64,000 nt of DNA, from NCBI RefSeq assembly GCF_000284375.1, contig NC_017249.1, positions 4,008,001-4,072,000 on the forward strand, read 5' to 3'. Made by a program: the position numbers and the translations under genes. Under the pieces are notes generated by a model. The model did no database searches. It was not told the origin of the DNA and worked only from the letters and a program-made list of their open reading frames with translations. The DNA is from Bradyrhizobium japonicum USDA 6. Its GTDB lineage: Bacteria; Pseudomonadota; Alphaproteobacteria; Rhizobiales; Xanthobacteraceae. This document shows, piece by piece, positions 9,382-19,325 of the stretch (position 1 is its first letter; every line of letters begins with the position of its first letter).

Positions 9382-9492
9382 GTCATCGCCCGACTTGATC
9401 GGGTCCAGTATTCCAGAGACCGCAGTGATGAAATCGAAAGGCCGCGGCGTACGGGATGCCCCGGTCCCGGCTCCGCTAGGCTAGGCCGGGCC
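9382..9492 (+). repeat. Dispersed repeat, copy A (related to the element at 39251)
   Basis: The region shares GTATTCCAGAGAC, GCGGCGTAC and GGATGCCC blocks, in the same order, with the reverse complement of 39251-39358. It is non-coding and sits between the convergent 78-aa gene and fliP. Confidence 0.6.
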
Positions 9493-9564
9493 CACAAGGG
9501 CGCTCGGCCGGCGACGCTTCAGCGAAGACGGCAAGCCGGGACATGACGGCGGATGGAGCCGCAG

Positions 9565-10323
9565 TTATCCGCCTCCGTAACTCTGCACCAGGCTTCCCGC
9601 CACCAGCGACCAGCCATCGACCAGCACGAAGAAGATCAGCTTGAACGGCAGCGAGATCGTTGCGGGCGGCAGCATCATCATGCCCATCGACATCAGCACG
9701 GAGGCGACGACGAGGTCGATGATCAGGAAGGGGAGAAACAGCAGGAAGCCGATCTCGAAGGCGCGCTTCAACTCGGAGATCATGAAGGCGGGGACGAGGA
9801 TGCGCAGCGCGAGGTCATCCGGCGTGGCCGGCGGCGGCTCGCCCGAGAGATCCAGGAACAGCTTGAGGTCCTTCTCGCGCACGTTCTTCTGCATGAAGCC
9901 GCGCAAGGGGACGGAAGCGCGCTGGAGTGCGTCCTCGACGCCAAGCTGGTTGGCGACGAGCGGGCGGATGCCCTCGTCGTAGGACTTCTGCAGGACGGGT
10001 CCCATCACGAAGAAGGTGAGGAACATCGCGAGCGCGATGATCACCGAGTTCGGCGGCGCGGTCGCCGTGCCCATCGCGGTGCGCAGCAGCGACAAGACGA
10101 CCACGATGCGCGTGAATGACGTCATCATGATCAGGATCGACGGCGCGATCGACAGCACCGTGAGCAGCGCGATGAGCTGGATCGCGCGCTCGGTGACGCC
10201 GCCGCCCCCCTGACCGCCGAGATTGATGCTGATATCCTGCGCATGCGCAGGCATCGCGAGCAAAGCCGCGGCGATCAGGACAGAAAGAAAAACAACTCTA
10301 CGCGGGAGGGCCGGCAGCCTCAC
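9565..10323 (-). CDS. fliP: Flagellar export apparatus protein FliP
   Basis: A 252-residue polytopic protein with a cleavable signal peptide (residues about 1-28, AHAQ) and the FliP signature: SFTRIVVVLSLLRTAMGT, PPNSVIIALAMFLTFFVMGP and AFMISELKRAFEIGFLLFLPFLIIDLVVASVLMSMGM. FliP forms the core of the export gate with FliQ and FliR in the inner membrane. Its ATG overlaps the end of fliO by four bases, so the two are translationally coupled. fliQ and fliR lie on the opposite strand, so the gate genes are split between two transcripts. Confidence 0.97.
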   Translation of the reverse strand: MRLPALPRRVVFLSVLIAAALLAMPAHAQDISINLGGQGGGGVTERAIQLIALLTVLSIAPSILIMMTSFTRIVVVLSLLRTAMGTATAPPNSVIIALAMFLTFFVMGPVLQKSYDEGIRPLVANQLGVEDALQRASVPLRGFMQKNVREKDLKLFLDLSGEPPPATPDDLALRILVPAFMISELKRAFEIGFLLFLPFLIIDLVVASVLMSMGMMMLPPATISLPFKLIFFVLVDGWSLVAGSLVQSYGGG

Positions 10324-11300
10324 GAAGACGGCTTCGGACGGCCGAGCAGCGAGGCCATCTCGTCTTCGAGATTTTCAAAGCTGGTCTTCTCCGCGGCCGG
10401 CTTTGCGGGCGGAGCCGGGGGTGCCGGCGGCTCGCTGCGTGCGGCGCGGGGCGGGGGTGGCGCGGGCGGCTCGGGCGAAACCGGAGGCGCGACCGTCTCG
10501 CCGGCCGGGCGGCGCAGCGCGGCTTCGAGCCGCTGCGCCATCTCGGCGAGATTCTGCTCGGCGTTCGAGGGCGCGGCGGGAGCGGGGGCCGGCGGCGGAA
10601 CGGGCGGAGCCTGCGGCACGGGCGGAGGAGGCGGTGGCGCGGCCGCGCGCTCGGCGCGCATCGGGGGCACTTTCACCGCCTCGCTCTGCCGCGGGGGACG
10701 CGGCATCAGCGGAGGCTCGCTGCGGGCGATGCGCGGCGGAACCGGCTCGGGGCGTGCCTCGCGCTCGGGGCGCGGCGGCAGGATCGGCTCAGGCGGAAAG
10801 CCCGCCAGTGGCGGTTCGTTGCGGCGCTCGGCCAGTGCGGGAGCAGGCCGGCGTACCTCGTCGGCGAAGGAGGGACGCGGCCGCGGCGGCGGCTCGGGCA
10901 TTTGCGGTTCGGGGTGATCGAGCAGCTCGGGCCGCGGGGCTTCGTCGGTCCAGCTGCTGGTATCGGGCATCGGGGCAAGGCGCGGCGGCTCGGCGGCATT
11001 TGAACGCTGCGGAAGCTGGTCGCGGCCGGGCGCGGCGCGCACGATATTGGGCTCGACGACGATGTCGGTGGGACCGCCAATCATCAGGAGATGCTCGACA
11101 TTGTCGCGCCGGACCAGCACCAGGCGGCGCCGGCCATCGACCGCGGCGGCGTCGATCACGGCAAGCCGGGGCATCCGGCCGCGCTGGGTGTTGGCACCGA
11201 GCCGGCTGGTGGCGAATCGGCGAACCAACCATGCGGCGACGCCGATCAACGCCAGAACGACGATGAACGCCACGATGAAGGTGATTGGGCTGCCTTGCAT
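10320..11300 (-). CDS. fliO: Flagellar biosynthesis protein FliO with long proline-rich tail
   Basis: The start is ATG 11300, with GGGGA five bases upstream; a TTG at 11315 is the alternative. The 326-residue product has one N-terminal membrane helix (about residues 8-30, FIVAFIVVLALIGVAAWLV) and a FliO-like cytoplasmic domain (about 35-95) containing VDGRRRLVLVRRDNVEHLLMIGG. The remaining 220 residues are almost entirely Pro/Ala/Arg/Glu. FliO of enterobacteria is about 120 residues, so the tail is an extension, as in related alphaproteobacteria. FliO assists assembly of the FliP ring, and the stop/start overlap with fliP fits that. Confidence 0.9.
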   Translation of the reverse strand: MQGSPITFIVAFIVVLALIGVAAWLVRRFATSRLGANTQRGRMPRLAVIDAAAVDGRRRLVLVRRDNVEHLLMIGGPTDIVVEPNIVRAAPGRDQLPQRSNAAEPPRLAPMPDTSSWTDEAPRPELLDHPEPQMPEPPPRPRPSFADEVRRPAPALAERRNEPPLAGFPPEPILPPRPEREARPEPVPPRIARSEPPLMPRPPRQSEAVKVPPMRAERAAAPPPPPPVPQAPPVPPPAPAPAAPSNAEQNLAEMAQRLEAALRRPAGETVAPPVSPEPPAPPPPRAARSEPPAPPAPPAKPAAEKTSFENLEDEMASLLGRPKPSS

Positions 11301-11650
11301 ACTTGTCCCCGACAAATGGCGCTTTTCTCGTGCCCATGGTCAGACGCGCCAACCATCGACGTGGGATGCCCCAAAACTGCGATTTCTTAACGTCCCACGG
11401 CAAGTTTTGCCGTCCCCAACCCTTAATAACCCATGAATCGCTCGATCCAAAACGACTTCTTGGCCTGTGCATGGCCCGCCAAACGGTTGGGTTAATGCCG
11501 CTTTTGGATGCGTAGAATCACGGGGGCGCAAAGTGGTGTTCCGTCAAGGGACATGCATCGATGCCATCTTTAACCACCTGTTAACCATACACGCGGCAAA
11601 TTCTGCCTAGCTTCGGGCCTTTGGTCCGAGAGGCGGAAGGAGCCGCAACG
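11301..11650. promoter_or_regulatory. Divergent promoter region between fliO and flgB
   Basis: About 350 bp of non-coding DNA separate the two flagellar transcripts. It contains the CtrA-type box at 11570 and further TTAA half-sites near 11394, 11422 and 11491. Small frames crossing it look spurious. Confidence 0.6.
11570..11585 (+). promoter_or_regulatory. CtrA-type box upstream of flgB
   Basis: TTAA (11570-11573), seven bases, TTAAC (11581-11585). It is an exact match to the CtrA consensus, 66 bp before the flgB start, a position suited to activation. Confidence 0.65.
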
Positions 11651-12055
11651 ATGTCCATCAACGACCTCCCGGAGCTGTCGGCGCTTCGCACCAAGATGCA
11701 GTGGCACCAGGAACGCCAGCGCGTCCTGTCCGAGAACGTCTCCAATTCCGATACGCCCAAATTCCGGCCGCGCGACCTCGTCGAGCCGAAGCTCGACAAG
11801 GCGGGGGCGGTCACGGGCTCGATGGGCCCCCTGGCGCTCACCCGCACCAGCGGTTCCCACATGACGCCGTCAGGTGCTGCTTCGGCGTTCGACCAGAACA
11901 GGAATGCAGGTTTCGAGACCCGTCCCGCGGGCAACGCGGTCAATCTCGAGGAAGAGATGATGAAGGCCGCCAGCAACCAGATGGACTATGCGGCGGTGAC
12001 CTCGCTGTATTCCAAGAGCCTGCGTCTGCTCAAGACCGCGATCGGCAAGGGCTAG
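11651..12055 (+). CDS. flgB: Flagellar proximal rod protein FlgB
   Basis: The start is ATG 11651, following GGAAGGAG; the frame opens ten codons earlier without a ribosome site. The 134-residue product shows the rod-protein N-terminus (QERQRVLSENVSNSDTPKFRPRDL) and the C-terminal coiled segment (NLEEEMMKAASNQMDYAAVTSLYSKSLRLLKTAIG). FlgB is exported by the flagellar secretion system and forms the base of the rod. It heads a gene order flgB-flgC-fliE-fliQ-fliR-flhB and carries a CtrA box upstream. Confidence 0.96.
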   Translation: MSINDLPELSALRTKMQWHQERQRVLSENVSNSDTPKFRPRDLVEPKLDKAGAVTGSMGPLALTRTSGSHMTPSGAASAFDQNRNAGFETRPAGNAVNLEEEMMKAASNQMDYAAVTSLYSKSLRLLKTAIGKG

Positions 12056-12056
12056 G

Positions 12057-12126
12057 GCATGATCCGGAAAAATGTGCAGCGGCTTTCCCTCGCGACAAAC
12101 GCGGAGCGTTTGCGCGGAGATCATGC
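12057..12126 (+). repeat. 70-bp dispersed palindromic element between flgB and flgC
   Basis: The element begins GCATGATCCGG and ends GGAGATCATGC, so its ends are inverted repeats, with a second internal palindrome around AAACGCGGAGCGTTTGCG. This sequence type is common in Bradyrhizobium intergenic DNA (from memory). It occupies nearly the whole flgB-flgC gap and could form a hairpin in the mRNA. Confidence 0.65.
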
Positions 12127-12149
12127 TCAAGAGCTAAGGGAAGCGCATC

Positions 12150-12575
12150 ATGGCGAATGACAGCAGCGACTTTGCCCGCTCGATGGCGATCGCGACCTCC
12201 GGCCTGCGCGCGCAGGCCGGGCGCATGCGGGTGATCTCGGAGAACATCGCGAACGCGGATTCGACCTCGCAGACATCAGGCGGCGATCCCTACCGGCGCA
12301 AGGTGCCGACCTTCTCCTCCGCGCTCGACCGCACGCTCGACGCGCAGGTCGTCACCCTCGGCAGGATCAAGCCGGACCAGTCGAACTTCCGCACCAAATA
12401 CGAGCCGAACAATCCGGCGGCCGATGCGACCGGCAACGTCAAATATCCAAACGTGAACTCGGTGGTCGAGATGACCGACATGCGCGACGCGCAGCGGTCC
12501 TACGAGGCCAATCTCAACATCATCAGTGCGACGCGCCGGATGATCCAGCGCACGCTCGACATCCTCAAGAGCTGA
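12150..12575 (+). CDS. flgC: Flagellar proximal rod protein FlgC
   Basis: A 141-residue rod protein. The N-terminal motif (SGLRAQAGRMRVISENIANADST) and the C-terminal motif (VVEMTDMRDAQRSYEANLNIISATRRMIQRTLDILK) are diagnostic of FlgC. The start is ATG 12150 behind AAGGGAAG. It lies 94 bp after flgB, the gap being filled by the dispersed element, and 16 bp before fliE. Confidence 0.97.
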   Translation: MANDSSDFARSMAIATSGLRAQAGRMRVISENIANADSTSQTSGGDPYRRKVPTFSSALDRTLDAQVVTLGRIKPDQSNFRTKYEPNNPAADATGNVKYPNVNSVVEMTDMRDAQRSYEANLNIISATRRMIQRTLDILKS

Positions 12576-12591
12576 ACAGGACATTTGAGCC

Positions 12592-12900
12592 ATGGCATCA
12601 CCGACAATCGCAGCCAATGCTTATGCCAACCTCGCCCGCGTGCTGGAGAACAGCGGCGCCGGCAAGGGCAGCGAAGCGAGCGGGCAGTCCTTTGCGTCGC
12701 TCCTGAAAGACGCCGTCGGCAGCGTCATGGAGTCCGGCCGCAAGTCCGACGCGCAGACGGTCGCGATGGCCGCCGGCAAGGCCAACGTGATGGACGTGGT
12801 GACGGCGGTCGCCGACACCGACGTCGCGGTGTCCACGCTGGTCTCGGTCCGCGACCGCGTGATCGCGGCCTATGAAGACATCATGAAGATGCCGATCTGA
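12592..12900 (+). CDS. fliE: Flagellar hook-basal body protein FliE
   Basis: A 102-residue protein with the FliE pattern: an N-terminal variable half with SFASLLKDAVGSV and a conserved C-terminal helix (VVTAVADTDVAVSTLVSVRDRVIAAYEDIMKMPI). FliE is the adaptor between the MS ring/export gate and the rod. It follows flgC by 16 bp. A dispersed repeat then separates it from fliQ. Confidence 0.96.
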   Translation: MASPTIAANAYANLARVLENSGAGKGSEASGQSFASLLKDAVGSVMESGRKSDAQTVAMAAGKANVMDVVTAVADTDVAVSTLVSVRDRVIAAYEDIMKMPI

Positions 12901-12926
12901 TTTTTGGCGCTCGCGCTCGCCCCAAT

Positions 12927-13007
12927 CGTCATTGCGAGTGCAGCGAAGCAATCCAGAATCTTTCCGCTGGCGACAGTCTGGATTGCTTCGCTGCGCTCGC
13001 AAGGACG
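12927..13007 (+). repeat. 81-bp dispersed palindromic repeat, copy 1 (fliE-fliQ gap)
   Basis: It begins CGTCATTGCGAG, contains GCAGCGAAGCAATCCAG, and returns as GGATTGCTTCGCTGCGCTCGCAA, so it folds into a long hairpin. Copies with the same arms lie at 25261 and 29075. This copy is imperfect at its right end (AAGGACG instead of AATGACG). Confidence 0.85.
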
Positions 13008-13053
13008 GGGATAAGCCTTTGCTTCGCTCGGAACAGCGGTGGGGAGGCGAGAA

Positions 13054-13077
13054 ATGAACAAGGAATTCTGCACATGA
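13054..13077 (+). CDS. Possible 7-codon leader ORF coupled to fliQ
   Basis: A GGGGAGG at 13041-13047 stands six bases before ATG 13054. The ORF encodes MNKEFCT and ends in a TGA at 13075-13077 that overlaps the fliQ ATG (13074) as ATGA. The Shine-Dalgarno of this mini-ORF is stronger than that of fliQ. It may serve translational coupling. No homology can be judged at this length. Confidence 0.35.
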   Translation: MNKEFCT

Positions 13078-13337
13078 CCGGACCTGAAACCCTCGACGTC
13101 GCGCGTGATGCGATCTGGACCATCGTGATCGTGTCCTCGCCGCTGATGGTGGTCGGCCTCGTGGTCGGCGTCGTCGTGTCGCTGTTCCAGGCGCTGACGC
13201 AGATCCAGGAGCAGACGCTGATCTACGTGCCGAAGATCCTGGCCATCTTCGCCACGATGCTGTTGGCGCTGCCGTTCATGGCCGACGCACTCCATTCCCA
13301 CATGATGCGGATCTCGTCGCGAATCATCGGCGGCTAA
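13074..13337 (+). CDS. fliQ: Flagellar export apparatus protein FliQ
   Basis: An 87-residue protein with two membrane helices. The FliQ motif SLFQALTQIQEQTLIYVPKIL lies between helix 1 (IVIVSSPLMVVGLVVGVVVSLF) and helix 2 (LAIFATMLLALPFMAD). It belongs to the inner-membrane export gate with FliP and FliR. A weak AAGGA site is present, but a seven-codon ORF with a better site overlaps its start codon. fliR follows after 17 bp. Confidence 0.96.
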   Translation: MTGPETLDVARDAIWTIVIVSSPLMVVGLVVGVVVSLFQALTQIQEQTLIYVPKILAIFATMLLALPFMADALHSHMMRISSRIIGG

Positions 13338-13354
13338 GGCACAATGCGCCCGAC

Positions 13355-14125
13355 ATGCGCATCGACGTCTCGCTGCTGCCGGCGCTCGCCGCTTCCTTCA
13401 TGCTCGCCTTCGCCCGGGTCGGTGCGATGGTGATGCTGTTGCCGGGGCTGGGCGAGACCAATATTCCGACGCGGATCAAGCTGGCGATCGCGCTGCTGCT
13501 CACGCTGATCATCCTGCCGCTGCATCGTAACGCCTACCAGGTCGACATGGGCTCGATCGCGCCGCTGCTGGTCATGATGCTGCATGAGATCGTGATCGGC
13601 ATCGTGCTGGGGGCGACCGCGCGCGTGACGTTGTCGGCGCTTCAGGTCGCGGGCGCCGTGATTGCGCAGCAGATGGGGCTCGGCTTCGTCACTTCGGTCG
13701 ATCCGACACAGGGGCAGCAGGGCGTGCTGGTCGGCAATTTCCTGACCATGCTCGGGGTGACGCTGCTGTTTGCCACCGACAGCCATCATCTGGTGATCGC
13801 CGCGCTGAACGACAGCTATACGATCTTCGCGCCCGGCGAGACCGTATCGAGCGGCGACGTCGCTTCGCTGGCGACGCGCGCCTTTGCCGCCGCGTTCAGC
13901 CTGGGCTTGCAGCTTTCCGGACCGTTTCTGGTGTTCGGCCTCGTCTTCAACATCGGGCTCGGCGTGCTGGCGCGGCTGATGCCGCAGATGCAGGTCTATT
14001 TCGTCGGCGTGCCGTTGTCGATCTTCGCGGGCTTCCTGGTGCTTGCCGTGGTGCTCACCGCGATGATGGGCACGTATCTCGACTATTTCATCGGTGTCAT
14101 GCACCAGATGATGCCGCTCAGATAG
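13355..14125 (+). CDS. fliR: Flagellar export apparatus protein FliR
   Basis: A 256-residue protein with about six membrane helices. Recognisable FliR stretches are FARVGAMVMLLPGLGETNIPTRIKLAIALLLTLII, HEIVIGIVLGATARVTLSALQVAGAVIAQQMGLGF and the terminal TYLDYFIGVMHQM. FliR completes the FliPQR gate. It ends seven bases before flhB. Confidence 0.97.
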   Translation: MRIDVSLLPALAASFMLAFARVGAMVMLLPGLGETNIPTRIKLAIALLLTLIILPLHRNAYQVDMGSIAPLLVMMLHEIVIGIVLGATARVTLSALQVAGAVIAQQMGLGFVTSVDPTQGQQGVLVGNFLTMLGVTLLFATDSHHLVIAALNDSYTIFAPGETVSSGDVASLATRAFAAAFSLGLQLSGPFLVFGLVFNIGLGVLARLMPQMQVYFVGVPLSIFAGFLVLAVVLTAMMGTYLDYFIGVMHQMMPLR

Positions 14126-14132
14126 GTGATCG

Positions 14133-15212
14133 ATGGCAGACGACAACGATCCCGACAGTCAAACAGAAGACCCGACACAAAAGCGTCTCGAAGAGGCGCT
14201 CGAACGCGGCGACGTCGCCAAGAGCCAGGAGATCAACACCTGGTTCATGATCGCGGGCGGCACGCTCGTGGTCTCCACCTTCTCGGGCTCGGTGGGCAGC
14301 GGGCTGGTGACGCCGATGCGCAACCTGCTCGCCAACTCCTGGATGATCAAGACCGACGGCAGGGCTCTGCTCGCGCTGATGCAGCAGATCGAGGTCGCCG
14401 TGCTCGCGGCGATCGGCGTGCCCCTGCTGATGCTGGTGCTGGCGGCGATTGCCGGCAACGTGCTCCAGCATCGCCTGGTCTGGTCGGCCGAATCCCTGAA
14501 GCCCAAATTCAGCAAGCTGTCGCCGGCCGAGGGCTTCAAGCGCATCTTCGGCAAGCAGGCTGCCGCGAACTTCCTCAAGGGGCTCGGCAAGCTGGTCGTG
14601 CTCGGCGCGGTCATGACTGTGGTCCTGTGGCCGGAGCGCCATCGCATGGAGGCGATGGTCAGGCTTGATCCGGCCGCCATGCTGGGCGCCAGCACCAGCC
14701 TGACCATTCATCTGCTCGGCGCGGTGGTCGCGGCGCTCGCGATCATCGCCATCGGCGACTATTTCTTCCAGTATCGCAGCTGGTTCCAGCGGCAGAAGAT
14801 GTCGCTCCAGGAGATCAAGGAAGAGTTCAAGCAGTCCGAAGGCGACCCGCACATCAAGGGCAAGCTCCGGCAATTGCGCCAGCAGCGCTCCAAGAAGCGC
14901 ATGATGGCGGCGGTTCCCAAGGCCTCCGTGATCATCACCAACCCGACCCACTATTCGATTGCGCTGTCCTACGAGCGCGGCATGTCCGCCCCGATCTGCA
15001 TCGCCAAGGGCGTCGACAACCTCGCCTTCAAGATTCGGGAGATCGCGCGCGAGCACGACATCCCGATCGTCGAGAACGTACCGCTCGCCCGCGCGCTCTA
15101 TGCTACCGTCGAAATCGACCAGGAAATCCCGACCGAGCACTACCATGCGGTCGCCGAGGTCATCGGTTACGTCATGCGGCTGAAGCACGGATTCGGTGCC
15201 GGACGCGGATAA
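14133..15212 (+). CDS. flhB: Flagellar export switch protein FlhB
   Basis: A 359-residue protein with an N-terminal domain of four membrane helices and a cytoplasmic C-terminal domain. The autocleavage site NPTH is intact at residues 270-273 (IITNPTHYSIAL). The N-terminus (SQTEDPTQKRLEEALERGDVAKSQEINTW) is typical. FlhB sets substrate specificity of the export apparatus, switching from hook to filament proteins after cleavage. It is the last gene of this flagellar block; about 150 bp of non-coding DNA precede cckA. Confidence 0.97.
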   Translation: MADDNDPDSQTEDPTQKRLEEALERGDVAKSQEINTWFMIAGGTLVVSTFSGSVGSGLVTPMRNLLANSWMIKTDGRALLALMQQIEVAVLAAIGVPLLMLVLAAIAGNVLQHRLVWSAESLKPKFSKLSPAEGFKRIFGKQAAANFLKGLGKLVVLGAVMTVVLWPERHRMEAMVRLDPAAMLGASTSLTIHLLGAVVAALAIIAIGDYFFQYRSWFQRQKMSLQEIKEEFKQSEGDPHIKGKLRQLRQQRSKKRMMAAVPKASVIITNPTHYSIALSYERGMSAPICIAKGVDNLAFKIREIAREHDIPIVENVPLARALYATVEIDQEIPTEHYHAVAEVIGYVMRLKHGFGAGRG

Positions 15213-15366
15213 AATGCCCGAAAAGTACCGGAAATGGCCGTAATCTGGGAATCAGCGTACCTTTCGCCCTTGCTGCCCTTGCGCCTGCGGGTCCGATTCA
15301 GGCAGGGAGGACCCCACGCGCCCCGTAGCGCGTTGATTCTCTGCCGACAGGCTGTGCCAGCTTGAA

Positions 15367-17949
<2,583 letters not shown>

Positions 17950-17958
17950 GGGTGCGCG

Positions 17959-17984
17959 CTCGTCACGTTCCCCGCAATGACGAG
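17959..17984 (+). other. Stem-loop just downstream of cckA
   Basis: CTCGTCA (17959-17965) and TGACGAG (17978-17984) form a perfect seven-base inverted repeat ten bases after the cckA stop. A-rich rather than T-rich sequence follows, so it is not a standard plus-strand intrinsic terminator. It may be a remnant of a dispersed repeat. Confidence 0.4.
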
Positions 17985-18163
17985 GAAAAAGCGGAATTCG
18001 CCTGGTTCCTCCGCGCCCGCGGCCAAACCCCCGCCAAATATGGGCTTTTGCCACATCCCCGCGACTGAGGGCCGCAGCCATAAGTTCCGAAACCGGCTTC
18101 ACTTTTCGGGAAGTCTGCCCATCTTAAGAGCACGTCCCCATGCCGGGGATTTGGGAAACGCAC

Positions 18164-19156
18164 ATGACTTTCTCGCAACGCTCCCGCACTCTCTTCAAGA
18201 CCCTCGCCGTCATGCTGGCGCTTGCGCTGCCGACTGCGCTGGTGATTTCGTCCGCCGACGCCCGCGTCGGTGGTGGCATGTCGTCGGGTTCGCGCGGCTC
18301 GCGCACCTATTCGGCGCCGCCTTCGACCACGACCGCACCGGGCTCGACCTCGCAGTTCAACCGGACCTACACCCAGCCGGGTGCCGGCATGAACTCGGCT
18401 GCGGCTGCGCCCGCGCGCGGTGGCCTGTTCGGCCGCGCCGGCGGCTTCATGGGCGGCCTGGCGGCCGGCTTCCTCGGTGCCGGCCTGCTCGGCATGCTGT
18501 TCGGCGGCGGCCTGTTCGGTGGCCTCGGCGGCCTGTCGTCGATCCTTGGCCTGATCATCCAGATCGTGCTCGTGGTGGTCGTGGTGCGGCTGGCGATGTC
18601 GTGGTGGCAGCGCCGCCATACACAGCAGGCGGCCTACGCCAACGCTGATGCAGGTAGCGGCCCGGGACCGCAGACGAATTATCGCAGCGGCCTCGGTGGC
18701 GGCGGCCTCGGTGGTGGACTTGGCGGCTTCGGCTTCGGCGCAAACAATGCACCGCTCGAGATCAAGCCTGATGACTATGAGGCATTCGAGCGCCTGCTCG
18801 GTGATGTCCAGACTGCCTGGTCGAACGAGGACGTGGCCAAGCTGCACACGCTCGCGACGCCGGAAATGGTCTCCTATTTCGAGCAGGACCTCGGCCAGAA
18901 CCGCGCGCGCAACGTCGTCAACAAGGTGACCAACGTCAAGCTGTTGCAGGGCGACCTCGCGGAGGCCTGGCGCGAAGGCGAGACTGAATACGCCACGGTG
19001 GCGCTGCGCTTCGCCCTCACCGACAAGACGCTGGACCGCAACAGCGGCGCGGTTGTCGCCGGCAGCGAGCAGCCGGGCGAGGCGACCGAGATCTGGACCT
19101 TTGCCCGCCGTCCGGGCAGCGGCTGGGAATTGTCGGCGATCCAGCAGACCAACTGA
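18164..19156 (+). CDS. Tim44-domain membrane protein
   Basis: The start is taken at ATG 18164; an ATG at 18140 is the alternative. The 330-residue protein has an N-terminal signal segment (about residues 10-30), a Gly-rich hydrophobic region (GFMGGLAAGFLGAGLLGMLFGGG), one clear membrane helix (IIQIVLVVVVVRLAMSWW), another Gly-rich stretch and a C-terminal Tim44-like domain (about residues 200-330; IKPDDYEAFERLLGDVQTAWSNEDVAKLHTLATPEM begins it). Bacterial Tim44-like proteins are thought to act at the membrane; the precise role is not established. It is followed by a good intrinsic terminator. Confidence 0.85.
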   Translation: MTFSQRSRTLFKTLAVMLALALPTALVISSADARVGGGMSSGSRGSRTYSAPPSTTTAPGSTSQFNRTYTQPGAGMNSAAAAPARGGLFGRAGGFMGGLAAGFLGAGLLGMLFGGGLFGGLGGLSSILGLIIQIVLVVVVVRLAMSWWQRRHTQQAAYANADAGSGPGPQTNYRSGLGGGGLGGGLGGFGFGANNAPLEIKPDDYEAFERLLGDVQTAWSNEDVAKLHTLATPEMVSYFEQDLGQNRARNVVNKVTNVKLLQGDLAEAWREGETEYATVALRFALTDKTLDRNSGAVVAGSEQPGEATEIWTFARRPGSGWELSAIQQTN

Positions 19157-19177
19157 TCGTACGCGGATTAAAGACAA

Positions 19178-19208
19178 GGGCGTCGTGCTTCGGCACGGCG
19201 CCCTTTTT
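19178..19208 (+). terminator. Intrinsic terminator of the Tim44-domain gene
   Basis: An 11-base arm beginning GGGCGTCG (19178) pairs with an arm ending GGCGCCC around a TTCG loop, with only a mismatch near the base, and is followed by TTTTTC. It lies about 20 bp after the stop codon. Confidence 0.88.
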
Positions 19209-19325
19209 CTTTGAGCCGCTTATATCCTGATACGGCCGACCATTTTGCGCGAAGCACTTAATTGCTTGTTGCCCGCGCAGAGCTCCCGCAATTTCGCGCC
19301 TGCCGGTTAGAGAGGGAGATATTCG

